Shown here in pieces: positions 34,736 to 43,078 of a DNA stretch of 64,000 nucleotides. The position numbers were made by a program, and so were the translations under genes. Positions within the stretch are counted from its first letter, which is position 1. Each line of letters starts with the position of its first letter. The stretch lies in contig NZ_FKIF01000007.1 in the NCBI RefSeq assembly GCF_900078705.1, positions 434,001 through 498,000 on the forward strand, in the 5' to 3' direction. The notes under the pieces are model-generated. The model worked only from the letters and a program-made list of their open reading frames with translations, did no database searches and was not told the DNA's origin. The stretch is from Bordetella ansorpii. GTDB taxonomy: Bacteria > Pseudomonadota > Gammaproteobacteria > Burkholderiales > Burkholderiaceae_B.

Positions 34736-36298
34736 TCAGGCAGGCACGGCCTTCACCGCGCCGCGCCCGTTCTTTGCCGCCACGCGCACGCGGCCCGAAC
34801 GCCAGGCGATCCAGCCCAGCAACGCCGCCAATCCCAGCGCGTACAGATCGAACGCCGCCACGGCCCACTGCCCGTGGCCGATGCTGTCGAACAATCCCAG
34901 TCCTCCCGTCGCGGCGTTCAGCACGGGCAAGCCCGCCAGCAGCAGCGCGGCCAGCGCCAGCGGAAAACGCCACGCCTGCCGGTACGGCCGCGCCAGCGCC
35001 CACAGCAGGCAAAGGCCCCAGGCGATGAAGAATCCCTGCTCTTCCACCCCCGCGCGACCGGCCATGTCCGCCGGCGCCAGCCGGTTCATCCAGAAATACA
35101 CTGCCACGGCCAACGGCGCGCCGCCCAGGATGCCCACATTGATCACCTGCACCAGCCGTTGTCCGAAAGTGGGCCGCTTGCCGGGCGGCACGCGCTTGCT
35201 CACCCATAGCAGTTGGCCGCTGACGACCATTGCCGTGCCCAGCAGGCCGCAGAGCCACAACAGATTGCGCAGCAAGGCATCGGCATAGCGGCCGCGGTGC
35301 ACGGCCTGCAGGCTTTCATAGACGGCCACGGCGGCGCCGGGCGGCTCGCCGGCGCTGGCCACGGGCCGTCCGGACGCATCGAACAGGCGTTGATCGTCCG
35401 GCTGCACCGGCCCGCCGCCGCGCCGCCGCACGTCGAACCGCGCATGCGAGCTGTTGGGATCGATCACGATGACGCGTCCAACGCCATCCTCGCCCCACGC
35501 CTGGCGCGCCTGCGCCAGCACCCGCGGCAGCGCCTGGTCCACGGGCATCGGATCGGCTGCCGCGCCGGCCTGCTTCGCATCCGGCAACGCCATGCGGCCG
35601 CGGATGTCGGTGCCGACGACGGGCCCCGGCAACGACGGGTTGGCCCAGGGCATGATGCTGGGTCCGGTCAGCAGCATGCCGCTGAACGCCATCACCAGAT
35701 AGAACGGCAAGGCCAGCACCGCCGACACTGCGTGCCCGTCCATCCACGAGCGCGCGCCCTTGCCCGGCCGGAACGTGAAGAAGTCGGCGAAGATCTTCTT
35801 GTGGGTGATGATCCCGCATATCAGCGCCACGAACATCACCGCGGCGGCAAAGCCGATCAGCGCGCGCGCCCACAGGCGCGGCATGCCGTACAGGTGGCCA
35901 TGCAGGTGATAGAAGAAGTCGCCGCCTTCGGTCGCGCGCACGGCCAGCGCCTGGCCCGTTCCGGCATCCAGCGTGACGCGGGTGAGCTGGCCGCGCGGCT
36001 CCTGGTTGCGCCAGGCGATCTCCATGCCGCTGTTGCGCGGCCCCGGCAGCTCGATCCACCACCGCGTGGCTTGCCCTGCCTGCTGCCGCAGGTACGACAG
36101 CCCCACCGATGCGGCGTCGGCCGACTCGGCCGCGCGATGCGCCTCGGGATGCATCCACAGCGTGATCTCTTCACGCACGTAGCTCAGCGAGCCCGTGAAG
36201 AAAATGATGAACATCAGCCAGCCCAGGATCAGGCCTGACCATGTATGCAGCCAGGCCATCGCCTGCCGCAACCCTTCGCGCTTGCCATCGGCTCTCAT
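34736..36298 (-). CDS. PepSY-associated transmembrane protein
   Basis: A 520-residue inner-membrane protein. It begins with WLHTWSGLILGWLMFIIFFTG (the His-containing first helix typical of PepSY_TM proteins) and has further helices near 150-170 (FAAAVMFVALICGIITHKK), 190-215, 345-365 and four or five toward the C-terminus. Histidines in helix 1 and in YHLHGHLYG suggest haem or metal contact. Members accompany siderophore receptors and may reduce ferric chelates. The convergent sigma-factor gene ends 1 bp away. A weak Fur-like stretch lies upstream; the gene may be iron-controlled. Confidence 0.85.
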   Translation of the reverse strand: MRADGKREGLRQAMAWLHTWSGLILGWLMFIIFFTGSLSYVREEITLWMHPEAHRAAESADAASVGLSYLRQQAGQATRWWIELPGPRNSGMEIAWRNQEPRGQLTRVTLDAGTGQALAVRATEGGDFFYHLHGHLYGMPRLWARALIGFAAAVMFVALICGIITHKKIFADFFTFRPGKGARSWMDGHAVSAVLALPFYLVMAFSGMLLTGPSIMPWANPSLPGPVVGTDIRGRMALPDAKQAGAAADPMPVDQALPRVLAQARQAWGEDGVGRVIVIDPNSSHARFDVRRRGGGPVQPDDQRLFDASGRPVASAGEPPGAAVAVYESLQAVHRGRYADALLRNLLWLCGLLGTAMVVSGQLLWVSKRVPPGKRPTFGQRLVQVINVGILGGAPLAVAVYFWMNRLAPADMAGRAGVEEQGFFIAWGLCLLWALARPYRQAWRFPLALAALLLAGLPVLNAATGGLGLFDSIGHGQWAVAAFDLYALGLAALLGWIAWRSGRVRVAAKNGRGAVKAVPA

Positions 36299-36499
36299 GC
36301 CGCTACTCGATCCATGCTGGGGCGCCGGGTGGCGAGCGAACGGCCCGCACCAGGCCCCGCGGCATGCTGCCGAGGGGGCGTGGCGTGCCGCTGCTAGCCG
36401 CCCCTCGGACGCTATTGAGACTCGTTGCCATTCATTATTTTATAGTTCCGGTCTCCCGCCGCGGGCAAGGGGGTCGCCGCCTTGGCGGATGGCTGGCGT
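36299..36499. promoter_or_regulatory. intergenic gap before the PepSY gene, weak Fur-like sequence
   Basis: This 201-bp gap between the thiolase end and the PepSY start holds an AT-rich core at about 36415-36445. On the minus strand it reads ATAATGAATGGCAACGAGTCTC, a poor match to Fur-box elements common in this family. I place no weight on it beyond noting that the gene type is often iron-regulated. Confidence 0.25.
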
Positions 36500-37693
36500 T
36501 CAGCCCTCCGGCAGCTCCAGCGCCATGGCCGTGGCCTCTCCGCCGCCGATGCACAGCGCCGCCACGCCGCGCTTCAGGCCGCGCTGCCGCAATGCGTAAA
36601 GGAGCGTGACGAGCAGCCGCGCGCCGGTCGCGCCGATGGGATGGCCCAGGGCGCACGCCCCGCCGTGCACATTCAGCCGATCGGCGGCAATGCCCAGATC
36701 CTGCGCCGCGGCCATCGCCACCACGGCAAAGGCCTCGTTGATCTCGAAAAGATCCACATCGCCTACCTGCCACCCCGCGCGGTCCAGCACCTTGCGGATC
36801 GCCGGAATCGGCGCGGTGGTGTACCACGCGGGTTCCTGGCTGTGCGTGGCGTGCGCCCGGATCTCGGCCAGTATCGGCAGCCCGTCGCGCAGCGCCAGCG
36901 AGCGGCGCGTCAGCAGCAGCGCGGCCGCCCCATCGGCATTGGCGGACGCGCTGGCGGCGGTAATGGTGCCATCCGAGCGGAACGCCGGCTTGAGCGACGG
37001 AATCTTCTCGGGTGACACCCGCAGCGGGATCTCGTCCTGCGCGACGAGGGTGTCGCCGCCTTTTCCTGGCACGGGCACCGGAACGATTTCGTGGGCGAAG
37101 GCACCTTCCTGGACCGCATCGCGCGCCCGCTGCAGGGTGCGCACCGCATAGGCGTCCTGCCGCGCACGGTCGAAGCCATAGGCTTGCGCGGCGGCCTCGC
37201 CAAAATCTCCCATGGGGCGGCCGGCCTCGTACGCATCCTCCAGGCCATCCAGCGCGGCATGGTCATACAGCCTGTCATGTCCATAGCGATAGCCGCCGCG
37301 CGCCTTGGCCAGCAGATACGGCGCGTTGCTCATCGATTCCATGCCGCCCGCCAGCACGACGTCGGCGGAGCCGGCGCGCAGCACATCATGGGCCAGCATG
37401 ACGGCCTTCATGCCAGAGCCGCACACCTTGTTGACGGTGGTGGCTCCCGCCGCATCGGGCACGCCCGCCGCGCGCATGGCTTGGCGCGCGGGCGCCTGTC
37501 CAGTCCCGGCCGGCAATACACACCCCATGAATCCCTCATCGACCCGGGCGGCATCGATGCCCGCGCGCTGCAATACCTCGCGCAGGGCAAGGGCGCCCAG
37601 CACGGGCGCGGGAACCGGCGCCAGCGCGCCCTGGAACCGGCCGAGCGGGGTACGCGCGGCCGCCACGATCACGATGGAATCCTCATTCGTCAT
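36500..37693 (-). CDS. acetyl-CoA C-acyltransferase (thiolase)
   Basis: A 397-residue thiolase. The nucleophile is Cys91 in NKVCGSGMKAVM; the second-half motifs FEINEAFAVVAM, HGGACALGHPIGATGAR (catalytic His) and CIGGGEATAMALE (general-base Cys) are complete, so it should be active. Substrate could be acetoacetyl-CoA or longer 3-ketoacyl-CoA, for example in beta-ketoadipyl-type steps; sequence alone does not decide. ATG 37693 has AAGGAGTGCAGC before it. It reads away from the GntR/ABC operon, with a 401-bp shared gap that contains a strong Fur-box-like palindrome. Confidence 0.93.
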   Translation of the reverse strand: MTNEDSIVIVAAARTPLGRFQGALAPVPAPVLGALALREVLQRAGIDAARVDEGFMGCVLPAGTGQAPARQAMRAAGVPDAAGATTVNKVCGSGMKAVMLAHDVLRAGSADVVLAGGMESMSNAPYLLAKARGGYRYGHDRLYDHAALDGLEDAYEAGRPMGDFGEAAAQAYGFDRARQDAYAVRTLQRARDAVQEGAFAHEIVPVPVPGKGGDTLVAQDEIPLRVSPEKIPSLKPAFRSDGTITAASASANADGAAALLLTRRSLALRDGLPILAEIRAHATHSQEPAWYTTAPIPAIRKVLDRAGWQVGDVDLFEINEAFAVVAMAAAQDLGIAADRLNVHGGACALGHPIGATGARLLVTLLYALRQRGLKRGVAALCIGGGEATAMALELPEG

Positions 37694-37804
37694 GCTGCAC
37701 TCCTTGTGAAAAAGACGATGGCAATTGCACCGCGCAGGTGCACCGCGATGCATCCCCTGATTGGGGCGATGATGGGCACGGCAAATGCTCTGCCGCTAAA
37801 AATA

Positions 37805-37823
37805 TATGATGATTATCATCATA
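37805..37823. promoter_or_regulatory. Fur-box-like palindrome
   Basis: TATGATGAT-T-ATCATCATA, perfect 9-bp arms around one base. It agrees with the classical 19-bp Fur consensus (GATAATGATAATCATTATC) at 14 of 19 positions by eye. On the minus strand it is followed at once by TATATTTTTAG, and it lies 112 bp before the thiolase start, so it could block that gene's promoter when iron is plentiful. Confidence 0.6.
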
Positions 37824-38000
37824 AATGTCCGGCATGTGCTCGGCAAGCCGCTCGAACGCGGGCGTTGCGAGGTTGCGCACCGTTGCCGGGCATGCACAAC
37901 AGCCGTGCGCACCCCGCCTTGGGCAGCCCAACTGAGCCGCTCACCGACTGCGTGAAAACCGCTTGATCACGCATATTCAAAGCTTTTTTTCTTCGTTCGC

Positions 38001-38024
38001 GGATGCGCATCGCATCCCTAGAAT
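38001..38024 (+). promoter_or_regulatory. candidate GntR operator and -10 box
   Basis: GGATGCG-CAT-CGCATCC (38001-38017) has perfect 7-bp arms. It is followed two bases later by TAGAAT (38019-38024), a good -10 hexamer, about 70 bp before the GntR start codon. The matching -35 is weak. An operator overlapping the promoter upstream of a GntR gene suggests autoregulation of this operon. Confidence 0.5.
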
Positions 38025-38094
38025 CGTCGAGGCGTAAGCGCACTTCATCACTTCTGTGAGCTGCTCAATGCAGCGATGAGAAAGCCCCACGGCG

Positions 38095-38847
38095 ATGTCA
38101 GACATTCAACTTTCCACCCTCGATGCGCATGCCGAGTCCGATGATCCGGCGGCGGCCCTGAGCGCTGGCGACGATGCCTATGCGCGCATCCGCCGCGACG
38201 TGCTGTCGTGCCGGTTGCCGCCCGGGGCCTTCGTCACCGAGCCGGAACTGATGGCGCGCTACGGCATCCGCAAGACCAGTTGCCGCATCGCGCTGACGCG
38301 CCTGGCACAGGAAGGCTTCGTGCGGTCGCGGCCGCGCAAGGGTTATCAGGTCGCGCCCATCCTGCTGCGCGACGTCGAAGAAGTCTTCATGCTGCGCGTG
38401 CAGCTGGAACCCCTGGCGGCGCGGCTGGCCGCGGGCCGCGCCGACATCGCCCTGCTGCGCGACCTGGAAGCCGCCTGCCGCGTGCAGCACCCCGTGCTGC
38501 AGCTCACCGACCAGATCGGCGTGTTCATGGATGCCAACAAGGCTTTTCACCTGGCGGTGGCCGAGGCCAGCGGCAACGCGCGGCTGCACCGCACGCTGGG
38601 CCAGCTGATGGACGAGATGTCGCGCCTGGTGGCGCTGGGCTTTGGCGTGCAGAAGACCAAGCCCGAGATCAAGCATGACCACAACGCGCTGATCGAGGCG
38701 TTGGCCGAGGGGGATGGCAGGCGCGCGGAAACCATCGCGCGCCGCCATATCGAGACATTCCAGGCCATGACCCTGGAAAAACTGTACGCCAGCCTGGCGC
38801 AGACCGGCGCGGCGATCCCCGTCAACGGACCAGGAAGCTGGCGATGA
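38095..38847 (+). CDS. GntR-family (FCD-type) transcriptional regulator
   Basis: A 250-residue regulator. The winged helix-turn-helix is at about 30-95 ([29 protein letters not shown], then [20 protein letters not shown]). The C-terminal all-helical FCD ligand domain follows ([33 protein letters not shown] with metal-site His; [29 protein letters not shown]). FCD proteins usually bind small carboxylic acids, often through a metal. It is the first gene of the operon and overlaps the ABC ATPase gene by 4 bp. It probably senses the imported acid. Confidence 0.9.
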   Translation: MSDIQLSTLDAHAESDDPAAALSAGDDAYARIRRDVLSCRLPPGAFVTEPELMARYGIRKTSCRIALTRLAQEGFVRSRPRKGYQVAPILLRDVEEVFMLRVQLEPLAARLAAGRADIALLRDLEAACRVQHPVLQLTDQIGVFMDANKAFHLAVAEASGNARLHRTLGQLMDEMSRLVALGFGVQKTKPEIKHDHNALIEALAEGDGRRAETIARRHIETFQAMTLEKLYASLAQTGAAIPVNGPGSWR

Positions 38848-39638
38848 ATGCACTAGCCGCCCCCGCGCAGGCCACGCCCGCGCCCTTCGCCGCCCCGACG
38901 CCGGCCATGCTGCGCGTCGAAGGCGTCTCCAAGCATTTCGATGGCCTCGAGGCCTTGCGCAACATCTCGTTCGACGTCGGCCGTGGCGAGGTCGTCGCGC
39001 TGCTCGGCGCCTCCGGCTGCGGCAAGAGCACGCTGCTGAACATCATTTCCGGCGTGCTGCCGCGTGACGAAGGCACACTGGAGATCGACGGCCAATCCGC
39101 CGAGCGTTTCCGCGACTGGCAGCGCATGGCCTATCTATTCCAGGAGGACCGCCTGCTGCCTTGGCGCAGCGTGCGCGACAACGTGGCCTTCGGCCTGGAG
39201 GCCCAGGGCGTCCTGACGACCGAACGTCACCGCCGGGCGGATGCCGCCCTGGCGATGGTCGGCCTGGCCGGCTTCGAGAAACACTGGCCGCACCAGTTGT
39301 CCGGCGGCATGCGCAGCCGCGTGGCGCTGGCGCGCAGCCTGGTCATCGAACCCGAAATCCTGCTGATGGACGAGCCCTTCTCCAAGCTGGATCCGCACAC
39401 GCGCACGCAGATGCATGAAGAACTGCTGCGCATCCAGGCCATCAAGGGAGTCACGGTGCTGTTCGTCACGCACGACGTGGAAGAGGCCGTGGTGCTGGCC
39501 GACCGCATCGTGCTGCTGGCGCCCCGCCCGGGCCGGGTGCGCGAGATCGTACCCGTGCCGCTGCCCCGGCCCCGCGCGCCCACCGACCGCGACGTCGCCG
39601 AACAGACGCGGCTGCTTCGACTGAAGGTGCAGCCATGA
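38844..39638 (+). CDS. SsuB/TauB-type ABC transporter ATPase
   Basis: A 264-residue nucleotide-binding subunit. Walker A is GASGCGKST, the Q-loop segment is [15 protein letters not shown], the signature is LSGGMRSRV, Walker B is [12 protein letters not shown] and the switch His is in [11 protein letters not shown]. The first 20 residues are Ala/Pro-rich and variable. The signature has MRSR where QQQR or QAQR is common, a mild variation seen in this subclass. It overlaps both neighbours by 4 bp (ATGA on each side), so regulator, ATPase and permease are translated as one coupled unit. Confidence 0.92.
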   Translation: MNALAAPAQATPAPFAAPTPAMLRVEGVSKHFDGLEALRNISFDVGRGEVVALLGASGCGKSTLLNIISGVLPRDEGTLEIDGQSAERFRDWQRMAYLFQEDRLLPWRSVRDNVAFGLEAQGVLTTERHRRADAALAMVGLAGFEKHWPHQLSGGMRSRVALARSLVIEPEILLMDEPFSKLDPHTRTQMHEELLRIQAIKGVTVLFVTHDVEEAVVLADRIVLLAPRPGRVREIVPVPLPRPRAPTDRDVAEQTRLLRLKVQP

Positions 39639-40420
39639 CGGCCGCCACGATGATGCACCATCCGGTCGCCCGCATCGGACTGCTGGTCGTCCAGCGCGCC
39701 GCCCTGGCCTCCATCTTTCTGCTGATCTGGTTGCTGGCCGCGCAACGCATGCCCGCCTTCGTGCTGCCCGGACCCGAGCGCGTGCTGCAGGCGCTCTGGA
39801 ACCTGACGCGCACCGACAGCTTCCTTCACGACATCGGCGTGACCATGTCGCGCGTGGTCACCGGGTTCGTGCTGGCCGCGCTGGCCGGCACGCCGCTGGG
39901 CCTGGCGCTGGGTTCCAGCCGCGCGCTGGCGCGCTTCTTCGAGCCGCTGCTGGCGGTGATGAACACGGTGTCCTCCGCCATCTGGGCCGTGTTCGCCATC
40001 ATCTGGTTCGGCATCTCCAACGCCACCACGGTCTTCGTGGTGTTCATGACCGCCATGCCGCTGATCCTGACCAACGTGTGGCAGGGCTCGCAGAACGTCG
40101 ACCGCCAGCACGTCGAGCTGGCCCGCAGTTTCCGCATGTCGCGTTCGCAGGTGCTGCGCAAGATCTACCTGCCCAGCATCCTGCCCTACTTCTTCTCGGG
40201 CGCCCGCCTGGCGTTCGGTTTCGGCTGGCGCGTGTCGCTGGTGGCCGAGACGCTGGGCTCGTCCGATGGCATCGGCTACCGCCTTCGGCAGGCGGCCGAC
40301 CTGGTGCAGACCGACCAGGTGTTCGCCTGGACGCTGCTGCTGGTGGTGCTGATGCTGTTGATCGAAAGCGGGGTCCTGAAACCCCTGGAACGCCGCCTCT
40401 TCCGCTGGAAACCTCTTTGA
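39635..40420 (+). CDS. SsuC/TauC-type ABC transporter permease
   Basis: A 261-residue permease with about six membrane segments (for example [14 protein letters not shown] and [19 protein letters not shown]). The coupling loop is [26 protein letters not shown]. It forms the channel for the substrate-binding protein encoded 20 bp downstream. The N-terminal [15 protein letters not shown] precedes the first helix. It resembles importers of sulfonates, nitrate, nitrile-like or aromatic acid compounds; class membership alone does not fix the ligand. Confidence 0.9.
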   Translation: MTAATMMHHPVARIGLLVVQRAALASIFLLIWLLAAQRMPAFVLPGPERVLQALWNLTRTDSFLHDIGVTMSRVVTGFVLAALAGTPLGLALGSSRALARFFEPLLAVMNTVSSAIWAVFAIIWFGISNATTVFVVFMTAMPLILTNVWQGSQNVDRQHVELARSFRMSRSQVLRKIYLPSILPYFFSGARLAFGFGWRVSLVAETLGSSDGIGYRLRQAADLVQTDQVFAWTLLLVVLMLLIESGVLKPLERRLFRWKPL

Positions 40421-40440
40421 AAGCACTGGGAGTGCACATC

Positions 40441-41424
40441 ATGAAACTGAAGAAGATCCTGCCGGTGGCACTGGTCGCCGCCGCCCTCGTCTCGGGCGCC
40501 GCCCATGCCGCCGACAAAGTCCGCATCGGCTACTGGAGCAGCGGCGTCAGCCTGGGCTACGGCGCCGTGCTGGAGGCCACCGGGTTCCTCAAGCAGCAGA
40601 ACCTGGACGTCGAGTTCGTGCGCTTTCCCGACGTGAACGCGCCGCTGCGCGCGCTGGCGTCCAACTCCATCGACCTGGCCTACGGCGCCCCGGCCGCCGG
40701 CGTATTCAGCAGCGCGGCAGAAGGCGTGCCCATCAAGATCTTCGCGGCCACGCAACCCGCCGACGTGCAGTTCGTCGTGCCCGAAGGCTCGCCCATCAAG
40801 TCGCTGGACGAATTGCGCGGCAAGAAAGTCGCCATGTCGCCCGCCGGCAGCTCGGTGGCCGTGATCGCGGGCGCCGTGCTCGCGGGCAACCACGGCATCA
40901 AGGCCGGCGACTTCTCGCTGGTGGGCGGCAACGAATCGCGCCTGGCGCAGTTCCTGGCGCAGAAGCAGGTGGACGCCGCCGCCCTGCGTTCGGTCACCGT
41001 GGCCCAGTTGACCGACCTGAAGGTCACCAAGCTGGGCAGTTTCGCCGACGAATGGCGCCGCCTGACCCAGTCCGATTCGGTGCCCTACATCGGCATCGGC
41101 GCGGTGCGCAGCGACTTCGTGCAGGCCCATCCCGACGTGGTGGCCCGCACCCTCGCCGGCATGCGCAACGCGCTGGCCTGGGCGCGGGGCCACGACAAGG
41201 AAGTGGTCGACATCCTGCGCAAGTCGGCCAACCTGCCCGAGAACGACGCCAAGGTGTACGCCGGCCGGTGGAACGACATGTACCGCATTTCATTCGAGCA
41301 GGCCGACATCGACACGCTCAAGCGCCAGCACCAGGTGTTCGCCGAAAGCGGCCTGATCAAGGGCGAACTGAAGAACGACCTGTTCGTCGCCGGCCCCTGG
41401 CAGCAATCCAGATCCATCAAGTAA
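40441..41424 (+). CDS. NMT1/SsuA-type ABC substrate-binding protein
   Basis: A 327-residue periplasmic binding protein with a signal peptide (MKLKKILPVALVAAALVSG, cleavage probably after AHA). The mature protein starts ADKVRIGYWSSGVSLGYGAVL, and the cleft region FPDVNAPLRALASNSIDLAYGAPAAGV is typical. The ligand is unknown; the downstream CoA-ligase and thioesterase suggest a carboxylic acid. It follows the permease closely and precedes the oxidoreductase by 24 bp, so it belongs to the same operon. Confidence 0.9.
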   Translation: MKLKKILPVALVAAALVSGAAHAADKVRIGYWSSGVSLGYGAVLEATGFLKQQNLDVEFVRFPDVNAPLRALASNSIDLAYGAPAAGVFSSAAEGVPIKIFAATQPADVQFVVPEGSPIKSLDELRGKKVAMSPAGSSVAVIAGAVLAGNHGIKAGDFSLVGGNESRLAQFLAQKQVDAAALRSVTVAQLTDLKVTKLGSFADEWRRLTQSDSVPYIGIGAVRSDFVQAHPDVVARTLAGMRNALAWARGHDKEVVDILRKSANLPENDAKVYAGRWNDMYRISFEQADIDTLKRQHQVFAESGLIKGELKNDLFVAGPWQQSRSIK

Positions 41425-41448
41425 CGCCCTCACAGACAAGGACTTCCC

Positions 41449-42465
41449 ATGAGCAAGACGATGAAAGCGCTGGTGCTCGACCAGCACGGCGACCTGGACC
41501 AACTGCGCGTCGTCGGCGACAGGCCCGTGCCCGCCGTCACCGAGGGCCACGTGCTGATCCGCGTGCGCGCCTCTTCATTCAACTATCACGACGTGTTCAC
41601 CGTGCAGGGCATGCCGGGCATCAAGGTGCCGCTGCCCGTGGTCATCGGCCTGGACATGGCCGGCGAGATCGTCGAGGTGGGCGCCGGCGTCGATGGCTGG
41701 AAGGCCGGCGACCGCGTGCTGGTGAACCCGCTGAACAAGGCCCGTGGCCTGATGGGCGAGATGCTGGACGGCGGCATGGCCGAGTACTGCCTGGTGTCGG
41801 CCGGCCAGTTGATCGCGCTGCCCGAGAAGGTGGGCTTCGACGACGCGGCCGCCCTGCCCGTGGCCTACGGCACCGCGCACCGCATGCTGATCACGCACGA
41901 CACCGTCAAGCAGGGCGACCGCGTGCTGATCCTGGGCGCCAGCGGCGGCGTGGGCACCGCGTGCGTCATCCTGGCCAAGCGGCTGGGCGCCGAAGTCATC
42001 GCCTGCGCCGGCAGCGACGCCAAGGCGCAGGCCCTGAAGGAACTGGGCGCCGACCACGTCATCAACTACCGCGAGACCGATTTCTCGAAGTGGGCCATCG
42101 GCCAGTACGGCAAGCCCCAGCGCCGCAACTACGAAGGCGGCGTGGACGTCGTCATCAACTTCACGGGTGGCGACACCTGGGTGCCGTCGCTGAAGTGCTT
42201 GAAGCGCGGCGGCACGCTGCTGGTGTGCGGCGCCACGGCCGGCCACGATCCCAAGGAAGACCTGCGCTACGTCTGGAGCTTCGAGCTGAACATCCGCGGC
42301 TCGAACAGCTTCTATGACGACAACCTGAAGGCCCTGCTGGACATGATCGCCGAAGGCACCGTCAAGCCGCTGATCGACCGCGCCGTGCCGCTGGAAGGCG
42401 CGGCGGCCGGCCTGGCCCTGATCCGCGACCGCGAAGTCCTTGGCAAGGTCATCGTGAATCCGTGA
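41449..42465 (+). CDS. zinc-independent MDR oxidoreductase (quinone-oxidoreductase-like)
   Basis: A 338-residue medium-chain dehydrogenase/reductase. It has a GroES-like N-terminal domain (ALVLDQHGDLDQLRVV, PVVIGLDMAGEIVEVG) and a Rossmann NADP(H) site (LGASGGVGTACVILAKRLGAEV, about residues 163-184). The usual catalytic zinc cysteine is replaced by NYHD (SSFNYHDVF), and the four-cysteine structural-zinc lobe is absent, so it is more like quinone oxidoreductases or crotonyl-CoA-type reductases than alcohol dehydrogenases. It could reduce an enoyl or quinone intermediate. It sits mid-operon, just before the hairpin element. Confidence 0.88.
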   Translation: MSKTMKALVLDQHGDLDQLRVVGDRPVPAVTEGHVLIRVRASSFNYHDVFTVQGMPGIKVPLPVVIGLDMAGEIVEVGAGVDGWKAGDRVLVNPLNKARGLMGEMLDGGMAEYCLVSAGQLIALPEKVGFDDAAALPVAYGTAHRMLITHDTVKQGDRVLILGASGGVGTACVILAKRLGAEVIACAGSDAKAQALKELGADHVINYRETDFSKWAIGQYGKPQRRNYEGGVDVVINFTGGDTWVPSLKCLKRGGTLLVCGATAGHDPKEDLRYVWSFELNIRGSNSFYDDNLKALLDMIAEGTVKPLIDRAVPLEGAAAGLALIRDREVLGKVIVNP

Positions 42466-42541
42466 CCCCCCCCGAAGCGCTGCGCGCTTCCCCCCAGGGG
42501 GCGACGCCGGAGCACCGGCAAAGCCGGTACTCCGTGTCTCG
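42466..42541. repeat. GC-rich multi-hairpin intergenic element
   Basis: Starting right after the oxidoreductase stop codon are three adjacent short hairpins: GAAGCGC-TGC-GCGCTTC (42474-42490), a C5/G5 stem around one A (42491-42501) and ACCGGC-AAA-GCCGGT (42514-42528). I associate this C-run plus GAAGCGCTGCGCGCTTC arrangement with dispersed repeats of Achromobacter/Bordetella genomes; only one copy is in this window, so repetitiveness is recalled, not shown. It may stabilise upstream mRNA or dampen expression of the downstream genes. Confidence 0.6.
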
Positions 42542-42621
42542 CGATCTAGCAGCACCGGGCGCATGCGTCGTGCTTGCCGCTTGGCGGCATGCGTGAACCA
42601 GTAATTTATGAAGAGAATTCC

Positions 42622-43047
42622 ATGAGCGAAAACACTGTTCTTTCCACAGAAGACATCCAGGCGCGGCTGACGCGTGGGCCCTATCACCAGTGGCTGGGCA
42701 TCGAGGTGGTGTCCGTGTCCGAAGGCGAGATCGAGTTGCGCGCGAAGTGGCGCGAAGAGTGGGTGGTGAATCCGGACAAGCGGTATACGCACGGCGGCAT
42801 CCTGGCGGCGCTGGTGGATCTGACGGCGGATTGGGCGCTGGTGTCGTATACGGGGCGCGGCGTGCCCACCATCGATCTGCGCGTGGATTATCACCGCGCG
42901 GCGATGCCGGGTGACCTGACGGCCCGCGGCAAGGTGGTGAAGTTCGGCTCGCAGATTTCAGTGGCCGAGGCTCATGTGTACGACGCCGACGGCAAGCTGC
43001 TGGCCAGCGGCCGGGGCGCCTATTCCACCGCCATGCCCAAGGCTTGA
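42622..43047 (+). CDS. PaaI-type hotdog-fold thioesterase
   Basis: A 141-residue protein with the PaaI/4-hydroxybenzoyl-CoA-thioesterase-like signature YTHGGILAALVDLTADWAL (about 58-76), where Asp serves catalysis in this class, and VDYHRAAMPGDLTARGKV following. It would hydrolyse an acyl- or aryl-CoA, perhaps rescuing CoA from stalled intermediates of the adjacent ligase. ATG 42622 follows AAGAGAATTCC, a usable ribosome binding site. It is separated from the upstream oxidoreductase by the hairpin element and from the ligase by 31 bp. Confidence 0.9.
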   Translation: MSENTVLSTEDIQARLTRGPYHQWLGIEVVSVSEGEIELRAKWREEWVVNPDKRYTHGGILAALVDLTADWALVSYTGRGVPTIDLRVDYHRAAMPGDLTARGKVVKFGSQISVAEAHVYDADGKLLASGRGAYSTAMPKA

Positions 43048-43078
43048 ATCACCCCGAAACCCAGCACGAGGCAGCATC

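Larger units (their letters stand above)
37694..38094. other. 401-bp divergent control region (thiolase / GntR operon)
   Basis: This gap holds a Fur-box-like palindrome (37805-37823), an AT-rich stretch near 37797-37812, and, nearer the GntR gene, a second inverted repeat (38001-38017) just before a TAGAAT hexamer. No credible gene lies here; short open frames across it have no family resemblance. It probably contains promoters for both flanking genes. Confidence 0.6.

Noticed and set aside
37683-37931. A small minus-strand ORF across the Fur-box-like site
   Set aside because: It overlaps the thiolase start, has no ribosome binding site or family resemblance, and its composition looks non-coding.
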